Shown: piece after piece, positions 1 to 11,468 of the stretch
Layout: every line of letters starts with the position of its first letter
Position numbering within the stretch: the stretch's first letter is position 1
The notes under the pieces: generated by a model
What the model saw: only the letters and a program-made list of their open reading frames with translations
What the model was told of the DNA's origin: nothing
Database searches by the model: none
Translations under genes and position numbers: made by a program
Origin: Amorphophallus konjac
Taxonomy: Eukaryota > Streptophyta > Magnoliopsida > Alismatales > Araceae
Reading direction: 5' to 3'
Assembly: GCA_022559845.1 (NCBI GenBank)
Contig: CM040123.1
Span: 320,831,933 to 320,895,932, forward strand
DNA length: 64,000 bases

Positions 1-1615
1 AACTGAGTATCTCGTTGCCTGAGGTTGAATCAACCAGTTGGTCGATGCTCGGTAGCGGATAGCAGTCCTTGGGGGTAGCCTTGTTCAGATCGGTGAAGTC
101 CACGCACATTCGCCACTTGCCTGTGGTCTTCGGCACCAGGACGACGTTGGCTAGCCACATTGGGTACAGGACCGGTCTGAAAAGACCAGTCTCTTGTCCC
201 TTGGTGACCTGCGCCTTGATGATCACCTGTTTCTCGGGCACATGCTTCCTTCTCCGCTGCTGTACGGGTCTCACGGTGGTATCGAGGTTGAGCTTGTGCG
301 TCACAGTTTCCTCTGGTATACCAGGGAGTTGATCATCGGACCAAGCAAAGACCCGAACGTACTCAGAAAGAAACTCCTTGTATTGCTGCTGTTCCTCTGG
401 TGGTAGGTCGGCGCCGATCCTTACTCCTAGGGCCGGGTCGTCGTTCAGGAATACCGTTAATAACTCGCCACCGGGCTCGGTGGTCACGGCATTTCCTTCG
501 ACTCCCCTGGGGCCCTTATCCCTCTCGTCCGGCCTTGAGGCTTCCACCGAGATATTGTAGCACCTTCTAGCCGTGGCCTGGTTACCTCGGACTTCCCCCA
601 ACCCATTTTTGGTGGGAAACTTCATTTTTTGGTGATAGGTAGATGGTACGGCCTTTATCCGGCTAAGAATTTTCCAGCCGAAAATGGCGTTGTACGCTAT
701 CATTCCTTTAATCACTATGAAGTCCACTGTGACCGTAACGGTTCTGGGTGGGATGCCGATAGTGACCGGCAGGCTTAGGGCTCCCTCGGGGTAGGTGGCC
801 AGGCCATTAAACCCGCAGAGGGGTGTTCGGATCGGGCGGAGTTTGGATGGGTCTTCCCCCATTTTGAGAAAACAGTCATAAGATAACACATCGGGGGCGC
901 TCCCATTATCAACCAAAATCCTGTCTACATTACAGCGATTTATTGTGGCCGAGATAACGAGGGCATCGTCATGCGGGGTGCTCAGCCCTTCCAGGTCTTG
1001 GTCGGAGAAGACTATGACCTGGGGCTCCATCGGCGGGCCTCTGGGGGGCTCTAAGGCTCGGCTGGCCCACTCGGCATGACGTTTCCTTCCTCGGCTGGTG
1101 TCGCCTCCCGATGCCACTCCGCCGGAGATGACGTTGATGTGGACCCCTCGGGGGGCGTTGTCGATCTCCTCTGCGGCGTCTCGATCTTCTTTGTGCCCGG
1201 TTGTGAACCGGGCTAGATGCCCCAGACGGATGAGGCGCTCGATCTCGTCCTGGAGCTGATGGCAATCTCCGGTGTGGTGCCCGTGGTCACCGTGGAACAG
1301 GCAATGCCTGTCCCGCTTGCGGTTCTTCGACCTCATAGGCTCGGGCTGGCGGAGAAGTTCCGAGTCTTTGATGTCTTCATAGATCTCGTAGACTGGTGCG
1401 GTCAAAGGGGTATACCGCTCGTACTTTCTCTTGCGCTCTCCTTCTCGATCGCGCTTCTTGCTCGAGCCAGGGTTTGGCTCGGAGGTCCGCTTTTTGTCCC
1501 CCTCCCGACCCGAGCCGGTTGTGTCTCGGCAGGCGCTGAGTACCTCTTCGCACTCGGCGTGGCGCAATGCCAGAGTCACTAGCTCGGCAAGGGTCGAGGG
1601 AGGGTGGAGGACAAG
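1..1615 (-). CDS. Gag C-terminus / aspartic protease / RT start (partial, open at window edge)
   Basis: Reading minus from 1615 to base 1 gives one uninterrupted frame of about 538 codons. In order it has a charged Gag linker, a zinc knuckle CLFHGDHGHHTGDC (about 1309-1270), the conserved linker GVHINVISGG, a retropepsin-like domain with active-site motif VDNGSAPDVL (about 910-880) and a C-terminal AIFGW, then a spacer leading to RT motifs WLANVVLVPK and MCVDFTDLNKATPKDCYPLP, ending at the window boundary before the YxDD block. The protease has D-N-G where retroviral enzymes have D-T/S-G, a variation common in this lineage. The absence of stops or shifts in 1.6 kb suggests recent activity. 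An in-frame TAG at 1616-1618 separates it from the upstream Gag part. Confidence 0.85.
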
Positions 1616-2670
1616 CTAGCGGCGGAGATTCTCGTCCCGGGTGCCCCCGGTCAGTGCGGTTGTGGCTGAGGCCACATCCAGGCGGGGGATCCTAAGGGCT
1701 TCCGATTTAAATCGGTGGACGTAAGCCCGGAGCCTCTCCCCTTGCGCCTGTTTGAGAGCCAGGAGCCCCGCTACTGACCTTGGGGGGGCGCTACCGGTGA
1801 AACTCTCCTTGAAAATTCGTCCGAATTGCCTGAAGTCTCGGATGGACCCAGGGGCGAGGGCCCGGAACCATGCCTGAGCACCTTGGACCAGGGTGGCCGC
1901 AAAGGCTCGGCATTTGATGGGATCCGGCGTTCCATGCAAGGTCACCAGGGCGTCGAAGCTGTCATAGTGGTCGGCTGGGTCGCCCTGGCCGTCGTAGAGC
2001 TTGAAGGTTGGAATGGAGGTTCTGGGAGAGACCTCTGCCTTCAAGATGTACTCGGAGAAAGGGGATTTCTCCTCGTCCTCCGGGAGAGAGGTCTTCTGCA
2101 GGGCGCGGAGGGCGCGCTCTTGCTCTGCGAACCGTCTCTCAAAATCTCGCAGCCAGAGGGACAGCTCTGGCTGCGGTCGCGCCGTGGGGCTGGGGGGGCG
2201 TCGTGGCGATCTCCCGGGACACTAGTGCCCGGGCACGGTGGCCTTGCTCCCTGCTTTCCTCTCCTCGGCGTGGAGGAAGCCTCTTGCTCCGCAAGCGGAG
2301 CATGCGAGGGTCCTCCAACGTCGTTGCGGAGGAGTTGTCGGCCGCGGAGGGTGAAGCGGCCTCCGGCGGTGTGCTGCGTCGCACTCCTTCAAGGGGGACT
2401 TCCCGACGGGGCGCGGGATCGTGTGTCCCTGGCCGCCTGGGCCCTCATGAGCTCCACGAGGACGTCCATTTTTTCGTTGAGGGCCTGGAAGGCGTCGGCG
2501 CCACCGTTGAGGGGTGCCCCTGTCTCCGCCGGGGGGGTTGGTGGCCTGTTGGCGGGGACGCTGGCGTTGGAGGGGGGGCTCTGCGAGGCCCTAGAGGGGG
2601 CACCTTCCACCGCCGCCACAGCCTTACCCTTTTCACCGGCGGATTTCCTCCCTGTGCTTCTTCTCACCAT
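1616..2670 (-). pseudogene. Gag, N-terminal and capsid part (frameshifted)
   Basis: Gag is the structural protein of the retrotransposon particle. A start codon at 2670 on the minus strand opens a Ala/Pro/Ser-rich N-terminus (MVRRSTGRKSAGEKGK) that stays open to 2389. The capsid domain (retrotransposon-gag, PF03732-like) is in another frame from about 2141 to 1619, with IPTFKLYDGQGDPADHY, AFAATLVQGAQAWF and RLRAYVHRFKSEALRI visible. At least one frameshift between 2389 and 2141 and the TAG at 1616 break the gene. It continues into the open frame at 1-1615. The start was chosen because it follows the primer site by only 17 bases and no other in-frame ATG precedes a Gag-like sequence. Confidence 0.75.
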
Positions 2671-2686
2671 TTTGGCTCTTCGTGCG

Positions 2687-2705
2687 TTTCCCACAGACGG
2701 CGCCA
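2687..2705 (-). promoter_or_regulatory. Primer-binding site of the Tat/Retand element
   Basis: On the minus strand TGGCGCCGTCTGTGGGAAA lies two bases inside the LTR end. TGGCGCCGT at this position is a common PBS start in plant gypsy elements of the Tat/Athila branch, complementary to a tRNA 3' end; I do not assign the tRNA with certainty. Confidence 0.75.
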
Positions 2706-2707
2706 GA

Positions 2708-3496
2708 TGAAGAGGCAAAATCTCGCGCTGGGTCCTGAGCGGGCTGTGGATCACCAGAAGATGAATATGCAAGAGAGGGAAACGTATCAGAGGGCCCAGG
2801 GGATCTCCCTAGGGGAAAACCCTCCGATGGCTAAGTCAGTAGAGCTATGGTGGAAGCGATAATGGGGGGAGGAGAGAGCTGATGCGCGAGAATCCTCTCC
2901 ACCAGTGGGTGAAGCGAATCGTGCTCAGGAGCTTAGGGTGTGTGAATGCCTTGTTTCTCTTACCTTCTTCCCGAGGGTATCCCTTGCTTAAATAGTCCAC
3001 CGCCTTCAAGAGTCCTGCAAGCTGAGGGGTTCCCGGCAGGAGTTACGTCTTTAACGGGGGCTTTCATGGCCCGATCGTGGGAACGTTATCCCCTTGGCGT
3101 CCGGCGGCTCCCCTGACTCTCCCGCTGGCGGGGGACTCTGAATGGCTGCACATGCAGATAATCAACAGGCCTTACCGAGCCTCGGGGATGCTAGCTCTTG
3201 TCCGAGCGATAGGCATGGCCCGGCGAAGGTGGGGTCGGATAGGTTAGCTAGAGCCTATCTCTCTCGGACGGGAAGAGGGCTTAGGCCGGACCTTCCTTGG
3301 GACCTGACCGTTGTCTCGGGCCCTCCGAGCCTAGAAGGCCGCCGTGGAGAGTTAGTTCCTCGAGTCTTATTTATTGGGCTTTTCTTCCCTAAGTGGGCCC
3401 TGTGGGCTATCACTCGGGTGGGCTCGCCTAGTTGGACCCTGTGGGTCTTGTTGGGCTGCCTTTGTGGTGGGCTGCGGAAATCCCCCTCTCCAAGCA
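2708..3496 (-). repeat. 5' LTR of the Tat/Retand element (inverted)
   Basis: On the plus strand it starts TGAAGAGGCAAAATC beside the primer site and ends near CCTCTCCAAGCA, about 790 bp. On the minus strand ACTATTTAAGCAAGG (around 2983-2998) is a plausible TATA box (TATTTAAG). The right boundary is inferred from the point where copia gag sequence begins; the second LTR is not in the window, so it cannot be checked by alignment. Confidence 0.6.
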
Positions 3497-3525
3497 CATT
3501 CTGAACTTTTCACAAAAATAATTTG

Positions 3526-4539
3526 TTATTTTCCTTTCATACTTCTCTCATTATCCGGATTAAAACCTAATCCTTCTTTCTGAATGTTCACTTTATTTTC
3601 CAGTAGTTTATCCAGATTCTCTTTTCCCTTAACAAATTTAGACAGTGATTTATTCAAATCAGTAATTTCACATTTAAGTGAAGTGATCTGTGTTTCAGAG
3701 TTTGTTAGATCTTCTTCACAGGTGAGAATTTGTTTCTGCATGGCATCATTCAGATTTTTCAAAATTTGAATCTCATGCAGAAGTTTTTTTTCTTTTTCAT
3801 TATTAAATTTAATTTCAGCACATTTTTCTCGTTCAACAGTCATGCATCTTTCAATAGCAACAATGTTCAATACCATCAACTTCTTATTTTGATCTTTCAA
3901 CAGTTTATTTGCATCAATCAAATTATTTTGATTCACAGTTTTTAAATTCTCATTCACTTTCTGTTTAGATATTTCTAACTCAGAATTTCTATTCTTCAAT
4001 TCTTCTAATTTTTCTTTTAGAGAGTCAATTTCACATTTCAGTTCTCTTATTTCGTACAACATCTCCTTTTTCATTTTTCTCTTTTCAATCTTAAGAGATT
4101 TGTATTCTTCTAACAAGTTTTCATACATTTCTACCAATTCATCAAATGAGGGTTCTTCTGATCCGGAGCTTACCTGAGATGATGAATCTTCATTAAAGTG
4201 ACTACTGCTATGATCACTCCGGTTGGCCATCAGACATTCCTCTTCTTTTTCCCCATTTGCAGCCGTGATTCTATCCAGAATTTCTTTTGCAGAAGCGCAC
4301 CTAAGAGCAAAAGGATATATATCAGTATTAACCGCAGCTCTCAAGATATTAAGAACTATGATATTATCACGATTCTTAGATCTGTCCTCTCTAGACCACT
4401 TGGTCTCATCATGAGGTAATTGGTATGGGCCTTTTGAAACTAATTTCCATAGATTAGGGTCAATGGAATTCATATAAACAAATAGGCCGCCTAACCACTT
4501 ACTGAAGTTAGAACCATCAAACGCAAAAGGACGAGCCAT
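3526..4539 (-). pseudogene. copia Gag, capsid core deleted, truncated
   Basis: The frame begins MARPFAFDGSNFSKWLGG, the N-terminal DUF4219-type start of plant copia Gags (FDGxNFxxW), and runs to about residue 105 (CASAKEILDRITAANGEKEE). It then jumps to an acidic Ser-rich segment and a long heptad-rich coiled coil (about residues 145-320), ending SLSKFVKGKENLDKLL and GLGFNPDNE, the usual conserved tail before the zinc knuckles. The roughly 120-residue UBN2 capsid core normally found between these parts is missing, yet the frame is kept. I chose the second ATG (4539) because the five residues before it are not conserved. The frame stops at 3526 beside the inserted gypsy LTR; zinc knuckles and pol are absent here. 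Confidence 0.75.
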
Positions 4540-4661
4540 TAAGACAGATAGCAAATAGGTTCAATGCACAAAGCAATCGATAAGAATTGCACCAACAGCA
4601 AGATAGCATCGAAGACAGTAGGATCCTCTGCAGATCGTTGGATCTGGAAAGTCAGAGACCC

Positions 4662-4673
4662 GCTCTGATACCA
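4662..4673 (-). promoter_or_regulatory. Primer-binding site (initiator tRNA-Met) of copia element
   Basis: On the minus strand TGGTATCAGAGC follows the LTR by two bases. This is the complement of the 3' end of plant initiator tRNA-Met and fixes the element's orientation as minus. Confidence 0.9.
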
Positions 4674-4675
4674 AT

Positions 4676-6749
4676 TGTTGGGGCTGGTACAGTTGATTCA
4701 GAGGCGGGTGAATGAATCTCCCCTTTAGAAATTTCTCCCAATTAAAATCTATAACAATCAGAGATGCGGAATTAACACAAATAAGTGCCTTGTATGACAC
4801 AGGTGCTCTTTTCGAACGAAATGGAAAGATCAGATAGACATAGCTTCTGATCCACTCTATATGCGCTAGTGTGCAAATAAACCACTCACTAGATGAAAGA
4901 ACACATCGATCCTAAGCATGCATCTAGCGAAACACAATAGACAATCAAACCACTACACAGAAGATTTTTAAGGTGGTTCGGTCCTCCAGACCTACGTCCA
5001 CCCCACACTCAAACCAGAGTGTGGATTCCGCTGCCAAACAGCTTGAAAACCGCTGGGCGACACAGCTTGCCTACAAGCCACTATCTAACAGCTTGACTGC
5101 TGGGCATTACAGCTTCGCCATCCGCTGGGGCTTACAGCTTAACCCGTCCAGAGGAATCCTCCTCTGCAACCGCTGAGCAATACAGCTTAGCTCTACTGAC
5201 TAACAGCTTGAATAAAGGTTCAAAAGAAAAACAAGGTATGGAAAGGACACAACAATAGAAAGCTGTAGATGATAAAACACAAAATGGCTCTCAAAGAGTT
5301 GACTGGCCTGGATTTGATCCACGGTCCAGTAGGGACAAAGCTTCAGATAACTTTCTTCTTCTTTTTCTTCTTCTTTTTCTTCTCTGCTACTCTCTCTCTT
5401 TTTCTCCTTCTCTTCTTCTCTCTTCTCTTCTCTTGGATCGTGCAGGCTCTCTCTGCTTCTATTCTTCTTCTGTCACTCTTTTCGATCACCCTGCTCCTGA
5501 GGAAGAAGCCTCTTATTTATAGAGCAGTCAAGGTAGGGCGTGTGCTTTCCATGATTCTCGCCCAGAGGCCTTTAGTCCACGTGGCGGTATTTCAGCATAA
5601 TGGTTCCACGTGTCACGATCAGGGTTAGACTTCCATCCTCGGATCACGTGCCCTTCTTAGATTCCTCGAACACAAGTCCTGTCAGGTTGGACTTATTCTC
5701 AGTTTGAATCAATCTGAAGGAAAAGAAGAAGATGCATCGAGTTAGTTCGAGATTTGAACTAAGCATGTACAGACTTTTAAGTGAAGGATGCACATATGCA
5801 TATAAGAAAATTATGCACATTGAAGAGGAATGCTCAGGCATGCTACCGAAGAATGTATAGACTTGTGTGCAATGTAACAAGATGATGTACAGACTTGCTA
5901 TGCCTAGAGTTTAAGCATGAATGAATAATGCACAGGCCTAATGAAACAATGCACGAACTTAACTCCACGAATCAACAAACGTTGTACAGACTTAATGAAA
6001 TGATGTACGAACTTAAATGCTAGTGTCAACACAGGTTGTACAGACTTTTTGTATGCATGGAATCAAAGAGAATGTATAGACTTTGTTTATTTGTGTATGC
6101 ATGAGACAAAGTGATGCACTGACTATGTATATGCATGAAGAACACGGGCTGTACAGACTTTATAGCATGCAGCGATGTAAAGACCCGACAGATGCAATGT
6201 ACACGCATCGACTTTCAATGCACAAACAAAGTATGCACAGAGTATGTATGCCTTAGACACAATTAAGACGCTGAGTGAGACATAGAGACTGCATTGACCC
6301 TTCATGCTTTAACCACAAGTATAGACGCTAAGTGGGATGCAGACATGCACGGACTTATGGCCACCATGAAGCACAAGTATGATATGCACATGCCTAGACA
6401 GTTTTTAACCCTGTACATACTTAAGCAATGTACTGACTCTGTTGCATGCTTGCATCGACTTTATGTATGCATGTACAAGCTTAACGACATGTGAGCAACC
6501 TTGCACGGACTCAAGGTTCATGCAGCAAACATATGCACGTCTAGGCAAAACTCTGTACTGACTTAACCTGTGCATGGGCATTTAATCAGAATAATGCATT
6601 CAAAACATCATGTCATCATCAATGCACAAGGGGCACAAAACAACAACAACACACACTATCATCATCATCATCATTCTTATGTGGTGACTCATTGAGTTGC
6701 AATCATCAAAACATCAACACACTATCATCAAAGCATAAGGGGCACAACA
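4676..6749 (-). repeat. copia 5' LTR (inverted), about 2.07 kb
   Basis: On the plus strand it starts TGTTGGGGCTGG and ends GGGGCACAACA, giving the usual TG...CA termini. The first 1 kb aligns with 56719-57780, including a shared block of short repeats (AACAGCTTGA, CACAGCTTGC) at 5010-5240. The U3 half (about 5870-6560) is a degenerate array of units related to ATGTACAGACTTA and TGCACGGACTT spaced at roughly 30-50 bp, as in the other two copia LTRs of the window. Confidence 0.75.
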
Positions 6750-7350
6750 ATTTTTAAATGCATGGGTGTATTTTTTGTTAATTTGTTATTATTATTATTG
6801 TATTTTTTGTTTGGTTATTTATAGCTTTGAATGTTGTTTTGTTTTTTTTTGTTATGCTTTTTGTTTTGTTTTGTTTTGTTTTACTTCTCCTTTGTTTTGT
6901 TTTGTTTTTGAGTTGAGACAAAGGGAAGGGGGAGGGTGGTGATCCGACGCAAAGAGAGAGAGATGAGAGAGTGAGTCGGCGAGAGGAGAGAGACAGAATG
7001 AGAGAGTGAGTCGGTGAGAGAGAGAGATGGGGATAGGGGGTGAATCGGTGAGAGGGAGAGAGATGAGGAGAGGGGTGAACCGGCCCGAGGTAATACGAAG
7101 AGAGAATTTCCAGCGCGCGCGCCGGTTCACTTCTGCTTTTTATTTTTTTTCTTGTTTTTGAAACGGGGGGGTTCGGTCGACCTGGTAAAGGGGTCGACAC
7201 AGCCAGCGGGCTGCGTCGACGCAGCCGCTGGTCACTCGACCGAAAGTGCAGTTTGGTCGATTGACCCAGCGGGAAAGTCGACCTGCAGCATGCCAGTGGC
7301 AAAAATTCCATCTGCTCGATCTTTTGATAGTTGTTTAAATTCATGTTATG
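6750..7350. repeat. Low-complexity T-rich, GA-repeat and GTCGAC-rich DNA
   Basis: A T-rich stretch with TTGTTTTG runs (6765-6910) is followed by a GA microsatellite/minisatellite (6945-7075) whose unit resembles GAGAGTGAGTCGGYGAGAG, then a GC-rich block (7165-7290) with four GTCGAC palindromes. Open frames here are by-products of composition. I see no gene. Confidence 0.6.
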
Positions 7351-8582
7351 TGCTCCACCTGTGAAGTAGAGGGGTATACATATGTGTGGGGTTTATTGTG
7401 CACAAATGATGCGTGTGACCCAGATCTCAAAGGGATGTATGATATGCTTATTTTTTGTTCGTGATGACCCCATAAGGCTCCCTATCTTTTAGTGTTTGTT
7501 CATGAAGATGTAGCAGGAAATGCATATGCAGTTTGATGTATGCCTGGGGTTCTTTTGTTCATGCTAGGTGGAGGTCCAAGTGCTTGTGAAATAGGAATGC
7601 ATGGTAGATTCAGATCTATTCTCCCTTTTTTGTTCTTGCTTGCAGCAGACCAGCAAGAGGCCCTATACATGTATGAAGCTCTGAAATGCTCGTAAGGGAT
7701 GTAGGACACCATATGCATGAGAGAGGATGTTCAATATGCACAAACATCCAGGGATTTAGAAAGTGTTTATTTGTGACTTAATGGATGCATGGAGCTTGCA
7801 GAGCTCTTTTTGTGCAGATTTATGCTAGGGATAGTGCCACGCCTTAATGTGTGTGAGGAAAGGGGAATGTTCAATATGCGCTTAAGTTCAGAAATGCAGA
7901 GATTTCGTTTGATGATTCAAGGGCCCATTTATTAAATTTTTTTGTTCAGTCTTATCCTCATGGTTAACATTGTTCAGATATTCATTGCTTATTAACCGCA
8001 TTCTTGGTGGAATTTCGGCAGCATCTCCCCCAGACCCGGGGTTCATGGCGTATGAAATAGAGACTCGCCCACGGAAGGATCTGAGATAGCCTCAAAGTTC
8101 TTAGGTGAGCTGAAACTTGCTACCATGTGACCCAAAGTTAGCATGGAAACCTGAGGGCTAGCCTTCAAGGGGTTCCAATGACCCACAAGCCGTAGTTTCT
8201 GAAATTCTGGGACATAGATTCACCATGTTTCCAGACATATGGCTATTGTTGTTCACTCTCCGGATGGGGTTCTCCAGGGACCATACTATGAAGAAGTAAG
8301 TCCCTGGGAACCCGGAGTGATCAAGAAAATCCAGTTGTCGAAAAGAAAACCATTCGAAGTTACACCAAAACGAATCGCCCTGGACTGAGCAAAAGGGAAA
8401 TGGAGAGCCATGCCTAAGACAGAAGAGAGACCAAGATCAAGCTCACAACATTTGCCACAACTGAACTTCTTTTATTCACCGTAGGAGCCACAGGTACAAG
8501 GGAGATGCACATCATGGTAAAGAAGGAAAATAAAACATGAGAGAGCACAGAAAAATACAGCAGTGGGGGGGGGGGGGCGGAG
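7351..8582. other. Unassigned intergenic DNA
   Basis: No credible open frame, primer site or LTR pair is visible. It contains a stretch reading AATTTCGGCAGCATCTCCCC (8011-8030), a string that also occurs in similar form (AATTTCGGCAGAGTTTCCCC) at 31836-31855, and ends in a run of 13 G (8565-8577) immediately before an LTR terminus. It may be retroelement-derived, but I cannot show it. Confidence 0.4.
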
Positions 8583-10328
8583 TGTGATGACCCAGCATCT
8601 GGATACCAGGTAAACCCGATATCACTTGGATCCTAAGAGGCCTCCCAAGAGCTGTAAGGCTCCAAAGGGATAGAAAGGTGTGTGTATAGGTACATTGAAC
8701 TTCCAGATAAAGTAGTAAACAATTATATCACAATGATCAGGACTGTTAAATTAACATAAATAAAATTATATTTTCAATTAATAAATTAAACTACAGTAGC
8801 TAACAGGGCTACAACAGAGCTGCAACAGAGTCCAGTCCAAAATTAAAGTACAGTCCAACAGGAAAGAGAAACGTACTCTCAAGTCGGGGGAAGCCCGATA
8901 CTAGCAAAGCTGGCAACCAAGAACCACCACATCGCGCCTCCGAACCACAAGGAAGAGCAGCTACACCTAAAAAATTAGGGGTGAGCCTCGTCTCACTGGC
9001 TCAGTAGGGGTCCCGCAGAACTCTACCACGAAACAAACGCAGTAATAGTAGTGCTAAACAACAAAAGTAGTAGTAGGAGTAGCAATAGAAAGAGTAAAGA
9101 GGAGAACATCCATACGCAATAGAAACACGGCAACCGATATAACCTCGGCCCTCTAAACTACTCGTAACGGCAACATAGGAGCAAGTCCCGATCTCACAAA
9201 GTTGGGAGATACCAAACCTCGATAACGCACGAAATCCATATCGTGAAGGCCTATGGAAATAAACAAAGGCCCTACAAAGACCTACACGGCCCAACGGTAC
9301 GATCACGACTCTACTGTCATGCCTCCTACACTGTCTACGGGTAGAACCATGGTAACTCTCTAACGGCACCCTAGACCTTAGTGTTGAACGAACCAAAACC
9401 ACTTGAGGAATTACGTCATCACAGATGTAAACCAAACCATGAGTTTCACAAGGCGAAACCACAAGAACCATACGTCTAGAGCTCATGCTGCATGAGAACC
9501 ACATAATCCGCGAGAGACAAAAGAATTACGTGTCATGTGACAGAAGCACCTCCTCACTAGAAGAAAAGCCAGATGCATCCACTGATGTCTTACATTATGC
9601 CTCAAGTGTCTCCCACTTGCCTCGAACGTGGTAACTGAGACATTGAACAAGTAATTAAGGAACAACAGTAACGAGTGACTAGTCAGGGTCACACCCATCG
9701 ACGCTGGTCCAACGCCCCTGACCACATGTGCACACACAAGCTCAATGTCTTGAGTCAGGTCTCTAGCTGGTTTTCCCCTCCCATCGGACTCTAACGGCTA
9801 GACAAAGGGGCCCATGGCAACCAGCCTAAAAACCGTCTCTATCGGGAACTACCCCACCACCACTCCTAGGTGGGCCGACACGAAGTGTCGTTAGGCTACT
9901 ACTAGTGGAAGCATACTAGACACAGATACTCTCCAAAGGAAATGATCGAAGTACGGATGGGCTAACGTGTACCTGTTGCAAGTACCATGAAGCACAAGGT
10001 AGAACCGCACCACCATAGTTAAGACAGTCAACTAGACTTGCTAAAAATAATGATCCTTGAGTCACATGACCCGGGTCAAGATCGTCGCACAAACCGACAA
10101 CAAGACGACAAATCAGCCTAGTCCCTGGGTCAAAATCACAATAAAACACATTACGAAAGCGACACATAACAGCCGGATCCACATCATTAGTGAAGAGTCC
10201 TCCGCCTCTTAGCCGCTCATCAGACTAACAATTCCACATAACGAGAAAGCACAGAACATGATGGGTCGATGCCAAAGCCCTTGAACCATGTTGGCACATA
10301 AATCGAGGTAACATAATACCTCTGAGTG
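8583..10328 (-). repeat. Gypsy (Tekay/Del-like) LTR fragment, inverted
   Basis: On the plus strand it starts TGTGATGACCCAGC, the reverse of an LTR 3' end of the type ...GGGTCATCACA. It shares order and wording with 38658 onwards: CCTCCCAAGAG, TCACTGGCTCAGTAGGGGTC, ACTAGTCAGGGTCACGCCC-like and CCCCTGACC blocks. No primer site lies next to the start, so this is the outer end of a 3' LTR or a solo LTR. It is cut at 10328 by the giant Tat element. The plus/minus open frames inside are not supported as genes. Confidence 0.65.
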
Positions 10329-10574
10329 TGTGGACATGCAAAATTACACTCCCGTATGTCCCAACTAGTCCAGCATCAACAACAACGTCAACTGAAGAAA
10401 CTGTGAAGAAGGGAGGGCCATCCGGACTCCCCGAACACGCACACACTGCCGTGAAGCCACCTCCGGAGTCACGACAGTGAAGAGGAATCAACCCCCAAGA
10501 GCCCCATAATCCATGGGCCTCGAAGAAAATCAAATGGGCCACAAATCGCGCTCACGACGGGCTCAGAATTGCCC

Positions 10575-10865
10575 ATTTAGCCCCCTCAGCGGCACACCCC
10601 TGATGCCCCTTCAGCGGCATGCCCTTTGTGCCCCTTCAGCGGCACGCCCCATTTAGCCCTTCAGCGGCACGCCCCTTGGGCCCTTCAGCGGTACACCCCC
10701 TGGCAGCCCTTCAGCGGCACGCCCCTTTGTCCCTTCAGCGGTACACCCATGGTAGCCCTACAGCGGCACACACTTTGGGCTCTCCAGCGGCACGCTCTAA
10801 TGGCCTCCCAGTGGCACTCCCGTTGAGCCAGCCAGCGGCACGCCATTCAGGCTCTTCAATGGCAT
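10575..10865 (+). repeat. Minisatellite in LTR A U3 (CTTCAGCGGCACGCC units)
   Basis: About ten degenerate units of 20-35 bp share CTTCAGCGGCACGCC or CTTCAGCGGTACACC. The matching array in LTR B is at 34915-35225. Similar CCGGCACGCC units recur at 11895-12125 and, inside the element, at 31975-32470. Confidence 0.85.
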
Positions 10866-11057
10866 GACCGGCAGACGAAATCTTGAGCCCATGCCCTACA
10901 GATCCTCGGCGCGCAGTGGGCTGTCCGAGGTGTCGGCCGGAGGTTGGGCCACGTAGGCTACTCCCCCTGACACAGAGGACGAAGAAGGTCAAACCCCATC
11001 ATGACCGGTCGCTTCCCGCTTCTGACTGCCGTGTTCGAACGCTCCCGCCGTGTGGGG

Positions 11058-11066
11058 TATAAAAAA
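11058..11066 (+). promoter_or_regulatory. TATA box of LTR A
   Basis: TATAAAAAA within GTGTGGGGTATAAAAAACCCC, conserved at 35414 in LTR B. It is the best candidate promoter for the sense genomic RNA, which would start about 30 bases downstream. Confidence 0.7.
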
Positions 11067-11462
11067 CCCCTCTTCTTCAAAGCACAAAGAAAAAGAAAAA
11101 AGAAGAAGGAAAAGAAGAGGAGAAGGGGACAGCCCCGAGGGAGATACAGAGAGCAACAACGACGCTGCCCAGAGGAAGAAGAAGAGAGAAGAGAAAGAAG
11201 AGGGTGGACTCCGGCGGGAGGTTCTCCGACGACCACCGGGAAATAGAGAGTAAGGAAGAGAGTGAGAGAGGGAAAGTGAGCTGTGATGTAGAGGAGGGAG
11301 TGGGGGAAGGGCAGGGAGTAGTCACCCCTGTTCGGCCCCAACACTCCCCCCGTTTCCTTTTTCTTCTTTCATTTTCATGATCTTCTCCCTTCCCCTGTCC
11401 GTCATTTCAGTACGAATGTGCTTTGCAATGTATGTGGCCGGCCGTGGTCATTCCTCTTCGTG

Positions 11463-11468
11463 AATAAA
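11463..11468 (+). promoter_or_regulatory. Polyadenylation signal in LTR A
   Basis: AATAAA in CGTGAATAAAAATCACCC, about 400 bases after the TATA box and conserved at 35819 in LTR B; a plausible marker of the R region. Confidence 0.45.

Larger units (their letters stand above)
1..3496 (-). mobile_element. Ty3/gypsy Tat/Retand-type retrotransposon, 5' portion
   Basis: Read on the minus strand, this runs LTR (3496 to 2708), primer-binding site (2705 to 2687), gag from about 2670, zinc knuckle, protease and the first reverse transcriptase motifs, leaving the window at base 1. The GDPADHYDSF stretch of Gag, the C-x2-H-x4-GH-x4-C knuckle and the RT motif MCVDFTDLNKATPKD are characteristic of the Tat branch (RIRE2/Retand-like). 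The right edge lies inside the gag of a copia element, so this looks like a nested insertion. The other half of the element is outside the window. Lineage assignment is by motif recognition only; a phylogeny of the RT would settle it. Confidence 0.85.
3497..6749 (-). mobile_element. Ty1/copia SIRE-like retrotransposon, 5' portion (minus)
   Basis: Reading leftwards: LTR 6749-4676, primer site 4673-4662, leader, then gag from 4539. At 3497 it is cut by the Tat/Retand element, and its remainder would lie beyond the left edge of the window. The LTR is clearly related to that at 56719-58838: both begin with a block containing GGTGAATGAATCTCCC and both carry GGTGGTTCGGTCCTCCAGACC. The Gag coiled coil also matches the Gag fragment at 59256-59729. 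Confidence 0.8.

Noticed and set aside
1217..1582. Plus-strand frames over the first element (1217-1582, 1826-2710, 2008-2862)
   Set aside because: Shadows of the minus-strand Gag/protease frame, which carries recognisable motifs.
9001..9504. 167-codon minus-strand frame
   Set aside because: Lies in an LTR, low-information Cys/Ser/Leu-rich translation, not kept in the related LTR at 38658.
8583..10328. This LTR and that at 38658 as the two LTRs of one element containing the giant Tat element
   Set aside because: No primer site or polypurine tract lies at the inner edges and the right parts do not align by eye; separate insertions or fragments are as likely.
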